Assembly (NCBI RefSeq): GCF_004365355.1
Contig: NZ_SODP01000001.1
Coordinates: 1,991,473-2,055,472 of the forward strand
Direction: 5' to 3'
DNA: 64,000 nucleotides
Origin: Kribbella pratensis
Lineage (GTDB): Bacteria > Actinomycetota > Actinomycetes > Propionibacteriales > Kribbellaceae
Shown: in pieces, positions 43,875 to 50,610 of the stretch
How the letters are laid out: every line of letters begins with the position of its first letter
Position numbering within the stretch: position 1 is the first letter of the stretch
The notes under the pieces: model-generated
Database searches by the model: none
What the model was told of the DNA's origin: nothing
Seen by the model: only the letters and a program-made list of their open reading frames with translations
Position numbers and translations under genes: made by a program

Positions 43875-43907
43875 GTCCGGAACGACACTGTTCGTACACT
43901 TTCGGAC
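43875..43907. promoter_or_regulatory. Candidate operator between reductase and GlxA-type regulator
   Basis: Inverted repeat gtccggaa (43875-43882) and tttcggac (43900-43907) with one mismatch, centred between divergent starts and ending at the ATG of the regulator. It is likely the binding site of the GlxA-type AraC protein, controlling both directions. Confidence 0.45.
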
Positions 43908-44843
43908 ATGCACACCGTCGCACTGGCGACCGCCGGGCACCTGCTGCACTTCGAGCTCGGCATCGCGTACGAGATCTTCGGCAACCCGCCACTCGGGGCA
44001 GACGAGTGGTACGACGTACGCCTGTGCGGACCGGGATCGGTCCGCGTCGGCCCGTTCACCGTCGAGCCCGACGACAACCTGGCGTTCCTCGCGCAAGCAG
44101 ACACCGTCATCGTCCCCGCCCTCGCCGACGTCGAGGAACCCCCAGCGCCCGAGCTCGTCGATGCCGTCCGGTCCGCCTACGAGTCAGGGGCCAGAATCGC
44201 GTCACTGTGCACCGGCGCCTTCGTCCTCGGCGCCGCTGGACTGCTCGATGGTCGTCGCGCTACGACGCATTGGGGACATGCCGACGCCCTCAGCGCCAGG
44301 TATCCAGCGGCGACCGTCGACCCCGACGTGCTCTACACCGACAACGGCAACGTCCTCACCGCCGCCGGCAAAGCAGCCGCGGTCGACCTCTGTCTCCACC
44401 TCATCCACCTCGACCACGGCGCGACGGTCGCGAACACGATCGCCCGGCGTCTCGTCGTACCGCCGCATCGCGCCGGCGGCCAAGCGCAGTTCGTCTCGAC
44501 GCCGGTCCCGGTGAGCGGCGATCACACCCTCGCGGAGCTGCTCGCGTGGGCGCAGGAGCGGCTGGACCAGCCGTTGACCGTCACCGACCTCGCCCGTCGT
44601 GCGAACACCAGCCCGCGCCACCTCGGTCGCCAGTTCCGCGCGGTGACCGGCCAGACGCCACTCCAATGGCTCCTGACCCAACGCGTCCGCCGCGCCCAAC
44701 AGTTGCTGGAGGCCACCAACCACAGCATCGAAGCAGTCGCCACTGCCACCGGCCTGGGCACCGCCACCACCCTGCGGCGTCAGTTCAAACGGGTAGTGGG
44801 CATTCCGCCCAACGCCTACAGAACCGCTTTCCGCAGCCCGTAA
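43908..44843 (+). CDS. GlxA-type AraC regulator (DJ-1/PfpI domain and HTH)
   Basis: A 311-residue regulator. The N-terminal DJ-1/PfpI-like domain has FELGIAYEIFGNPPLGADEW, VDAVRSAYESGARIASLCTG (the nucleophile-elbow cysteine region) and ATTHWGHADALSARYP. The C-terminal AraC domain has QPLTVTDLARRANTSPRHLG and HSIEAVATATGLGTATTLRR. ATG 43908 is chosen; a GTG at 43869 would add 13 residues over the candidate operator. It probably regulates the divergent saccharopine-dehydrogenase-like gene. Confidence 0.87.
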   Translation: MHTVALATAGHLLHFELGIAYEIFGNPPLGADEWYDVRLCGPGSVRVGPFTVEPDDNLAFLAQADTVIVPALADVEEPPAPELVDAVRSAYESGARIASLCTGAFVLGAAGLLDGRRATTHWGHADALSARYPAATVDPDVLYTDNGNVLTAAGKAAAVDLCLHLIHLDHGATVANTIARRLVVPPHRAGGQAQFVSTPVPVSGDHTLAELLAWAQERLDQPLTVTDLARRANTSPRHLGRQFRAVTGQTPLQWLLTQRVRRAQQLLEATNHSIEAVATATGLGTATTLRRQFKRVVGIPPNAYRTAFRSP

Positions 44844-44853
44844 GGTGAGCGCC

Positions 44854-45273
44854 ATGGACAGCTATCCGCGGCGGATGCACACCGCGTTGGACGCGGTGGA
44901 CTCGCGAGGCTTGGCGGAGTTCTACCGCGTGTTCCTCGGGCTGCGGTACCGGCCCGGGGACGAGCCGCCGGTGGACGGGTCCGAGGACGACGCCAGCTGG
45001 CTCGTGCTCGTCGACGAGGACGGGAACCGCCAGCTCGCCGTACAGCAGGTCGCTGAGTTGGCGCCGTCCACGTGGCCGTCGGCCGAAGTGCCGATGCAGC
45101 TGCACATCGACTACGCCGTGCCGTCGCTCGAGGAGCTCCACCGGCATCGCGAGCGGGCCGAGCAGCTCGGCGCGCGGTTGCTGTACGACCGCGAGGCGGA
45201 GGAGGACGAACCGCTCTACGTCCTCGCCGATCCGGCGGGACATCCGTTCTGCCTGCTGGTCGGACACGTCTGA
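44854..45273 (+). CDS. VOC family protein
   Basis: A 139-residue VOC protein: MHTALDAVDSRGLAEFYRVF with LGLRYRPGDEPP, LVDEDGNRQLAVQQVAELAP, MQLHIDYAVPSLEELHRHRE and LADPAGHPFCLLVG. It is in the Glyoxalase_6-type group. The ATG at 44854 has aaggtg upstream. It sits 10 bases after the GlxA-type regulator and 6 bases before another AraC gene, so all may be transcribed together. Confidence 0.84.
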   Translation: MDSYPRRMHTALDAVDSRGLAEFYRVFLGLRYRPGDEPPVDGSEDDASWLVLVDEDGNRQLAVQQVAELAPSTWPSAEVPMQLHIDYAVPSLEELHRHRERAEQLGARLLYDREAEEDEPLYVLADPAGHPFCLLVGHV

Positions 45274-45279
45274 CTCGCC

Positions 45280-46158
45280 ATGGACCAAGCCTTGGCGGAG
45301 CTGCGCGAGCTGATCGTCGGCGCGGTCGGGCGTGAGGGCGTGATCGACGGGTTGTTGCTGTCGCTTGTCGACGCACCCACGCCGCCGACGGCCGGGCTCG
45401 CGTCGCCGACGTTCGCGTTGGTGGCGCAGGGACGGAAGCGGCTGGCGCTCGGCGAGCAGGTGTTTGAGTACGGCGCCGGCGACTACGTGATCGTGTCCGT
45501 GGACCTACCGGTCACAGGGCACTTCGTCGAGGCATCGAAGGACGCGCCATGCCTCGGCGTCGGGCTCGAGCTGCGACCGGAGTCGATCGCCTCGCTGCTC
45601 CTCGACGCGAGCGAGAAGCCCGGCAGCACGGTCCGCGGTCTCACCGTCGACCACGCACCGGCCGAACTGGTCGACGCGATGGTCCGCTTGGTCCGACTGG
45701 TCCACCAACCCGATGACGCCCCCGTGCTCGCGCCGCTCGTGCAGCGCGAGATCCTCTGGCGGCTGCTGCGGAGCCCGCAAGGCGCCGCGGTCCGCGAGAT
45801 CGGGCTCGCCGACAGCAGCCTGTCGCACGTCGCTCGTGTCATCGGCTGGATCCGCAAGCACTACACCGAGCCGTTCCGGGTCGAGGACCTGGCTGCGATG
45901 GCCGGTATGAGTACGTCGGCCTTCCACCGTCACTTCCGCACCGTCACCGAGCTCACCCCGATCCAGTTCCAGAAGAAGATCCGGCTGCACGAAGCCCGGC
46001 TCCGCGTGGTCGGACTCGGCGAGGACGTGACGAGCGCCGGGTACGCCGTGGGCTACGACAGCCCGTCTCAGTTCAGCCGCGAGTACCGCCGCGAGTTCGG
46101 TACGCCGCCGAGCCGCGATCGAGCAGGATCAGGCAAGCTGGCGCCAGAATTGATCTAA
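45280..46158 (+). CDS. AraC family regulator with AraC_N ligand domain
   Basis: A 292-residue regulator. The N-terminal AraC_N domain includes PTFALVAQGRKRLALGEQVF, YVIVSVDLPVTGHFVEAS and LVQREILWRLLRSPQG. The C-terminal helix-turn-helix pair is EPFRVEDLAAMAGMSTSAFH with RHFRTVTELTPIQFQKKIRL, and GYDSPSQFSREYRREFGTPP. Relatives often sit upstream of a short-chain reductase they control, and one follows at 46229. Confidence 0.87.
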   Translation: MDQALAELRELIVGAVGREGVIDGLLLSLVDAPTPPTAGLASPTFALVAQGRKRLALGEQVFEYGAGDYVIVSVDLPVTGHFVEASKDAPCLGVGLELRPESIASLLLDASEKPGSTVRGLTVDHAPAELVDAMVRLVRLVHQPDDAPVLAPLVQREILWRLLRSPQGAAVREIGLADSSLSHVARVIGWIRKHYTEPFRVEDLAAMAGMSTSAFHRHFRTVTELTPIQFQKKIRLHEARLRVVGLGEDVTSAGYAVGYDSPSQFSREYRREFGTPPSRDRAGSGKLAPELI

Positions 46159-46228
46159 CGAGATCGCAGCCCCAGCAGATCTACTGGTGTCGTACCTGTT
46201 CCTGACCCAGTAGGAGTTGTGCACGATT

Positions 46229-46990
46229 ATGCAAGTAGCTGTGATCACCGGCGGAAGTTCCGGCATCGGCCAGGGCGCCGCGTTCGAGATCGCGAAGCGC
46301 GGCACGGCCGTCGTCGTCACCTACCACGGCAGCCGCGAACGCGGCCTCGACACGGTCCAGCGGATCGAGAAGGACGGCGGTACTGCGGTTGCGCTGCCGC
46401 TCGATGTCTCGCGGCCGGAGACGTTTGCGGAGTTCCGGGCCGCGCTGACCGACGTACTGAAGCACTGGGATCGGACGACGTTCGACTTCCTCGTCAGCAA
46501 CGCCGGCGTCGGGCAGTCTCCGGTGATGTTCGAGGAGACGACCGAGGACCTGTTCGATCAGATGGTCAACGTCCATCTGAAGGGTCCGTACTTCCTCACG
46601 CAGACTCTCCTTCCGTTGATCGCCGACAACGGCTCGATCGTCTACACGACCAGCACGTCGGCGCTCCAGTCGGCGCGGCCGTCGCCGGGGTACTCGGTCT
46701 ACGCGAGTGTGAAGGGCGCGCAGATCGTGCTCACCCGGTACCTCGCCAAGGAGCTGAGTGTCCGCGGGATCCGGGTCAACGCCGTTGCTCCCGGCGTGAC
46801 CCGGACCCGTCTTGGTGGCGACGCGTTCTCCGAGCATCCCGAGTGGATTCCCCCGATCGCGGAACGGACCGCTCTCGGCCGGATCGGTGAGTCCGACGAC
46901 CTCGGCAAGGTCATCGCGTTCCTCGGCTCCCCCGACTCGGGCTGGATCACCGCTCAGACAGTGGAGGCTTCGGGCGGCTACGAGCTCTGA
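46229..46990 (+). CDS. Short-chain dehydrogenase/reductase
   Basis: A 253-residue classical SDR. The cofactor motif is VITGGSSGIGQGAAFEIAKR, with NAG in FLVSNAGVG, catalytic Ser in VYTTSTSALQS and the Tyr-Lys pair in YSVYASVKGAQIV. PGVTRTRLGG and ITAQTVEASGG end the domain in typical form. ATG 46229 follows taggag at about 11 bases. It is 70 bases after the AraC regulator and is probably its target. The end overlaps Rsm22 by 13 bases. Confidence 0.88.
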   Translation: MQVAVITGGSSGIGQGAAFEIAKRGTAVVVTYHGSRERGLDTVQRIEKDGGTAVALPLDVSRPETFAEFRAALTDVLKHWDRTTFDFLVSNAGVGQSPVMFEETTEDLFDQMVNVHLKGPYFLTQTLLPLIADNGSIVYTTSTSALQSARPSPGYSVYASVKGAQIVLTRYLAKELSVRGIRVNAVAPGVTRTRLGGDAFSEHPEWIPPIAERTALGRIGESDDLGKVIAFLGSPDSGWITAQTVEASGGYEL

Positions 46991-47946
46991 CTCCAGGCGT
47001 CTCCCCAACTGATGCCGCGGGCTGCTCGGTAGGCGTCATCCGACTTGGGCACGATCAGCTGTTGCGCGGCGCCGGCCGACGTACAGAGCTCGAGCACGAC
47101 CCGGCCTTTCGGTCTGCCCGGTCTGCGGATCACCCGAGCCGGAGCAGGCCGGACCGGGTCGCGCGTCGCGACGACGTAGCTGAATCTCTCCTCCTCGTAG
47201 TTGCGGGTGCCGTCCTTGAGCACGCGGTGCAGCTCGGTCCGGGGCAGGCGGGCGGCGAAGTGGCACCAGTCGGTTGGACATTCGCCTTGATGCGGACAGG
47301 GAGCCGCGATCGTGAAGCCGTCGTCGATCAGCTGATCACGGGCTTCGAGCGTACGGCGGTGGCCGTGGGGCGTGCCTGGTTCGACGAGGACGATCGTGGT
47401 GGCGAACCGGGCTGCGGTCTGGATCAGGGTGCGGCGGAGACTGTCGGTGAGCTCGTTCAACACGTAGCCGATCGTGATCAGATCCACCGACTCGGCTGAC
47501 GCGCTCGGGTCGCGGGGCTTGGTCCAGTGGCGGAGGTCTGCGGTCGTCCAGCGCCAACGGTTGCCTTCGGCAAGCTGTTTGCCGAGGCTGATGGCGGCCG
47601 GCTGGCGTTCGATGATCTCGGTGGTGATGGTCGGCCAGATAGCTGAAGCGGCCCAGGCGGCGGCGCCGGTTCCGCCGCCGAGGTCGAGGTGGGTGGTGAA
47701 CGATGCGTCGATGTGACGGTCGGCTGCTGAGAGTGCGGCGTACAGGGCGCGGAAGGTCGCCGGCATGCGGGTGACGGCGTACGCGAGGGCGTCGAGGTGA
47801 TCGCGCATTCCGGCAGCGGTGTCGTCGACCTGCTCGGTGCGGTAGCGGTGTGAGAGCGCGTCGACGCGGCGGCGTAGTTCGTGGTGCGGGACGCCGTCGA
47901 GGGCGCGTGCGAGGGCAGCATGAAGTTGGGTGTCCACGGAGGACAT
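46978..47946 (-). CDS. Rsm22-family methyltransferase-like protein (small ribosomal subunit)
   Basis: A 322-residue protein of the Rsm22/COG5459 family, linked to the small ribosomal subunit in mitochondria. The SAM-binding region is THLDLGGGTGAAAWAASAIW, with IGYVLNEL and IVLVEPGTPHG. A cysteine cluster CPHQGECPTDWCHFAARLPR with a further Cys near the end (LELCTSAG) matches the Fe-S or zinc ligands of the family. ATG 47946 has ggag 7 bases upstream. A possible 17-codon leader ORF lies 120 bases upstream. Confidence 0.85.
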   Translation of the reverse strand: MSSVDTQLHAALARALDGVPHHELRRRVDALSHRYRTEQVDDTAAGMRDHLDALAYAVTRMPATFRALYAALSAADRHIDASFTTHLDLGGGTGAAAWAASAIWPTITTEIIERQPAAISLGKQLAEGNRWRWTTADLRHWTKPRDPSASAESVDLITIGYVLNELTDSLRRTLIQTAARFATTIVLVEPGTPHGHRRTLEARDQLIDDGFTIAAPCPHQGECPTDWCHFAARLPRTELHRVLKDGTRNYEEERFSYVVATRDPVRPAPARVIRRPGRPKGRVVLELCTSAGAAQQLIVPKSDDAYRAARGISWGDAWSQSS

Positions 47947-48066
47947 GCGGAAGCTCCGGTTCGGTCGGCACGGAGTGCGCGCCGGGATGAACTCAGCGCA
48001 CACGTGATCCGCGGCCTGACGCCGCGACGCACCAACCAGGTCCGGAGAGAAGCTGTCAGCGACCTG

Positions 48067-48120
48067 TCAGCAGACAGCGGAGGAGGGATTGGCGCGGAAC
48101 CGGATCACCTTGCAAGTCAT
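48067..48120 (-). CDS. Possible 17-codon leader peptide before Rsm22 gene
   Basis: An ORF MTCKVIRFRANPSSAVC, too short for normal gene finding, starts at ATG 48120 on the minus strand. It has a very strong gaggaggt ribosome site at the right distance. It lies 120 bases upstream of the Rsm22 start. The downstream leader has the direct repeat ctgacag-gtcg-ctgacag. It may be a regulatory leader; two Cys codons are included. Only the ribosome site and position support it. Confidence 0.35.
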   Translation of the reverse strand: MTCKVIRFRANPSSAVC

Positions 48121-48179
48121 CACGCACCTCCTCGGATTGAGCCCGACCGTAGCAGAGCCGCTCTCATCGCGCGGCCTAT

Positions 48180-48764
48180 TTATCGGCCTTCCGCCGTGCA
48201 CAGGCAGACCTTGTTGCCCTGCGGGTCCGCGAGGACGGTGAACGCCGGCGCCTCGTCGTCGTACGCGATCGTGCCGCCCGCGGCGAGGCCGGCCTTGATG
48301 CGATCCGGGACGACCTCCGGTGGCAGCCAGAGATCCAGATGGAACCGTTGTCGTGGTGTCGAATGCGGAGAGGTGCCCTGGAACCAGAGGTTCGGGACGC
48401 GGCCCGTCGGGTCGAGGATGTCGTTTCCCTTGAACGAGTCCGTGGTCCCGGTCAGCACTGCCGCCCAGAACGGTCCGATCTCGGGAAGGTCGGCCGTGTC
48501 CAGCGCGATCTCCAGCTGCGCCACAGCCGTCGGATCGGCGGTCAGACCGTGGTCCGCCGCGATTGCGCTGATCTGCTCCGCCACGGCTTCATCCCGACTG
48601 GAGACGTCGACGAACGTCGCACCTAGCCGCAGCTCAGGCACCTGGTCGGCGTCCGAGCACGCCTCACCGACCGCTCGCACAAACCGCGCACCTTCAGCCA
48701 GCGATGCGGTCACGAACCTCGCCTGCTGCGCCTGAACCATCTTCCGCCAGTCCGCGAGCACCAT
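48180..48764 (-). CDS. PCD-like and VOC fusion protein
   Basis: A 194-residue protein. Residues 1-85 (ADWRKMVQAQQARFVTASLA; AVGEACSDADQVPELRLGAT; FVDVSSRDEAVAEQISAIA) resemble pterin-4a-carbinolamine dehydratase, although the classic catalytic histidines appear degenerate. Residues 90-194 are a glyoxalase-like VOC module (ALDTADLPEIGPFWAAVLTG; QRFHLDLWLPPEVVPDRIKA; LADPQGNKVCLC). ATG 48764 has ggagg 6 bases upstream. It is 47 bases downstream of the DinB fusion gene on the same strand. Confidence 0.78.
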   Translation of the reverse strand: MVLADWRKMVQAQQARFVTASLAEGARFVRAVGEACSDADQVPELRLGATFVDVSSRDEAVAEQISAIAADHGLTADPTAVAQLEIALDTADLPEIGPFWAAVLTGTTDSFKGNDILDPTGRVPNLWFQGTSPHSTPRQRFHLDLWLPPEVVPDRIKAGLAAGGTIAYDDEAPAFTVLADPQGNKVCLCTAEGR

Positions 48765-48811
48765 GCCGAACCTCCAATCCCGAATGAGGCTAGAACACCA
48801 CTCCGACAGTT

Positions 48812-49585
48812 CTACCCACGCAGTACGGCGAGATCGCGCTCGGCGTACATCCGGTGCTGCCACTCCTCGCTCAGAATGCAGCCGAGACACCGGCTCACCT
48901 TGAAGCTCTCCGACTCCGGATACCCGGGCTCGGTCACCGGCACCGTCATCTCGCCCAGCTGCTCATCGGTCAACCCGGCGAGCACCTCCCGCACGGTCCG
49001 CATCCGATCGGCCCGCAACGCGAGCACCTCATCGAGCGACGGCCGTACGGCGCGATCACGCGGCACGCCGGGTACGTCGGACATCTCGTCGTGAGGCAGA
49101 TCGAGCGGGTCCCACGGCGCCGGATCGCCAAGCATGGCTCGGCGTACCCAGGCGTCCGTCGCGAAGACGAGGTGACGCTGCGTCTCGATGAACGACCACT
49201 CGCCGTCGACCGACTCGTGCAGCAAGTCCTCCGGCATCGCCCGGGCCCGCTCGACGGTCTCGGCCCACAACCGCTCGAGCAACTCCCATGCCTCCCGGTA
49301 ACCGTCCGCGTGCGTCGGGCTCATCTTCGCCCGATCGGGATACCGACGGTTGAGCTCGGCGTCGATCAGCGGTACGACATCGATGCCCCAGACCCGCAGG
49401 TTCTGGATATCGCCGTCGATCGAAACGTCAACCACCCGGGCAGCACGGATCGTGACGCCGGTCAGGTCGACGTTGTCGAACACCGCGTCGCGAAGCCGGA
49501 CATCCTCGAACCGAGCGCCGCTCAGATCCTGCTCCTTGAACTCCTTGAACTCCTTGGACTCCCTGGACTCCCTGGACTCAGCCAC
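48812..49585 (-). CDS. Pentapeptide-like and DinB fusion protein
   Basis: A 257-residue protein, GTG start with aaggtgg upstream. After the charged repeat SRESRESKEFKEFKE, residues 18-65 show a short pentapeptide-like right-handed coil (LSGARFEDVRLRDAVFDNVD; LTGVTIRAARVVDVSIDG). From about 90 a DinB four-helix domain follows (ADGYREAWELLERLWAETVE; WSFIETQRHLVFATDAWVRR; EEWQHRMYAERDLAVL) with metal-type histidines in ETQRHL and EEWQHR. This architecture is seen in actinomycete DinB proteins; function unknown. Confidence 0.8.
   Translation of the reverse strand: MAESRESRESKEFKEFKEQDLSGARFEDVRLRDAVFDNVDLTGVTIRAARVVDVSIDGDIQNLRVWGIDVVPLIDAELNRRYPDRAKMSPTHADGYREAWELLERLWAETVERARAMPEDLLHESVDGEWSFIETQRHLVFATDAWVRRAMLGDPAPWDPLDLPHDEMSDVPGVPRDRAVRPSLDEVLALRADRMRTVREVLAGLTDEQLGEMTVPVTEPGYPESESFKVSRCLGCILSEEWQHRMYAERDLAVLRG
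49532..49576. repeat. Five tandem 9-bp repeats within the DinB fusion gene
   Basis: Units ctccttgaa, ctccttgaa, ctccttgga, ctccctgga and ctccctgga run without gaps, followed by a partial ctc. Each encodes three residues (E-F-K, E-S-K or E-S-R on the minus strand) at the protein N-terminus. Copy-number change would alter length without frameshift. Confidence 0.85.
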
Positions 49586-49622
49586 CGGACCACCTTCGCG
49601 CGCGGCCGCCTGGGGTTACAAG

Positions 49623-49643
49623 GGACCCGGTGTTACCGGGTCC
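49623..49643. repeat. Palindrome upstream of the UMP kinase gene
   Basis: ggacccggt-gtt-accgggtcc is a perfect 9-base stem with a 3-base loop, 60 bases before the UMP kinase start and 38 bases from the divergent DinB fusion start. It may be an operator or an mRNA hairpin; nothing decides between the two. Confidence 0.5.
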
Positions 49644-49702
49644 GTGATAAACCTGCTGGCGGTTGTCGGTACGACGACACCTTCTGATCGGAACGGAGCG
49701 GC

Positions 49703-50410
49703 ATGTACCGCAGGCTCGTGCTCAAGCTGTCCGGGCAGGCGATCGCCGGCCCGGACGAGTTCGGATTCAACAGCGACCGGCTCACGCACCTTGCCAACGA
49801 GGTGATCGCGTTGCGTGCGACCGGCGTACAAGTCGCGGTGGTGGTGGGCGGCGGGAACGTGTTCCGCGGGAACCGGGCCGACGACTGGGGTATCGACCGG
49901 GTCGAGGCGGACAACATCGGCATGCTCGGCACGGTCATCAACGCGGTCCTGCTCCGCGGCAGGCTGGCCGCGCTCGGAGCCCACGGCGTACGGCTGATGA
50001 CCGCGATCCCGATCGACAACCTGGCCGAGCCGTACATCCGGTTGCGCGCGCTGCGGCACCTGGAGAAGGGCTCGATCGTCCTCCTTGCGTGCGGCAACGG
50101 GCAGCCGTTCACCACCACCGACTACCCGTCGGTCCAGCGGGCCGTCGAGCTCGAGGCCGACGCCCTGCTGGTCGCGAAGAACGGCACCGACGGTGTGTAC
50201 GACGCCGACCCGAACAAGCACGCCGACGCCAAGCGCTTCGACCATCTCACCTACACCGAAGTCATCGACCGCGGCCTCGGCGTGATGGACCAGTCCGCCT
50301 TCATCCTGGCGCGCGACCACCACCTCCCCCTCCACGTCTTCGACATAGACCGCACCGGCGCCGCCTCCGCCATCGTCAACGGCACCCAGGTCGGCACAAC
50401 CATCATGTAG
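49703..50410 (+). CDS. pyrH: UMP kinase (PyrH) paralogue
   Basis: A 235-residue amino-acid-kinase-fold UMP kinase making UDP from UMP. It has RLVLKLSGQAIAG, the VVVGGGNVFRG loop, ADNIGMLGTVINAVLL, FTTTDYPSVQRAVELEADAL and LLVAKNGTDGVYDADP, which are PyrH signatures. The usual pyrH sits between tsf and frr; those genes are absent here, so this is likely a second copy. cggagc lies upstream of ATG 49703. It precedes the ribosomal protection protein, and the ccgg palindrome lies in its leader. Confidence 0.86.
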   Translation: MYRRLVLKLSGQAIAGPDEFGFNSDRLTHLANEVIALRATGVQVAVVVGGGNVFRGNRADDWGIDRVEADNIGMLGTVINAVLLRGRLAALGAHGVRLMTAIPIDNLAEPYIRLRALRHLEKGSIVLLACGNGQPFTTTDYPSVQRAVELEADALLVAKNGTDGVYDADPNKHADAKRFDHLTYTEVIDRGLGVMDQSAFILARDHHLPLHVFDIDRTGAASAIVNGTQVGTTIM

Positions 50411-50480
50411 GTGGAAGTTGTAGGGATGCGCTAAATGGTTTGGCGCGGCTCGGGGTGAGTTGGTGTACTCGAGGGCGTAC

Positions 50481-50569
50481 GAGCAGGTGTTCAGTAAAGG
50501 AGTCCGTCATGCGATCTCGCTTCATGTCTGTTGCTGATCGGACTGTCACCTGTTCAAAGGACATGAAGC
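50481..50569 (+). promoter_or_regulatory. Candidate translational attenuator of the ribosomal protection gene
   Basis: Two stem sets compete. Set A pairs 50481-50489 (gagcaggtg) with 50547-50555 (cacctgttc, one G-U) and agtccg 50501-50506 with cggact 50539-50544, next to the leader ribosome site aaaggag. Set B pairs gcttcatgtc 50519-50528 with gacatgaagc 50560-50569, a perfect 10-base stem taking in the end of aaagga (50556-50561), the ribosome site of the main gene. A ribosome stalled on early leader codons would cover the left arm of B and free that site. Confidence 0.65.
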
Positions 50570-50610
50570 TGCGTGGAAGTACTCAATCTTGGGATCCTGG
50601 CGCATGTTGA
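50509..50610 (+). CDS. 33-residue leader ORF before the ribosomal protection gene
   Basis: ATG 50509 with an excellent ribosome site (aaaggag, spacing 6) opens a 33-codon frame beginning MRSRFMSVADRTVTCSKDMK and ending TGA at 50610. It runs 38 bases past the GTG start (50573) of the large gene in another frame. Size, strong ribosome site, overlap and the surrounding competing stems are features of regulatory leader peptides for ribosome-targeting antibiotic resistance genes. The peptide itself likely has no other function. Confidence 0.65.
   Translation: MRSRFMSVADRTVTCSKDMKLRGSTQSWDPGAC

Noticed and set aside
50410..50508. A WhiB7-type promoter before the ribosomal protection leader.
   Set aside because: The AT-rich element and -35/-10 spacing were not convincing by eye; only the leader ORF and stems are claimed.
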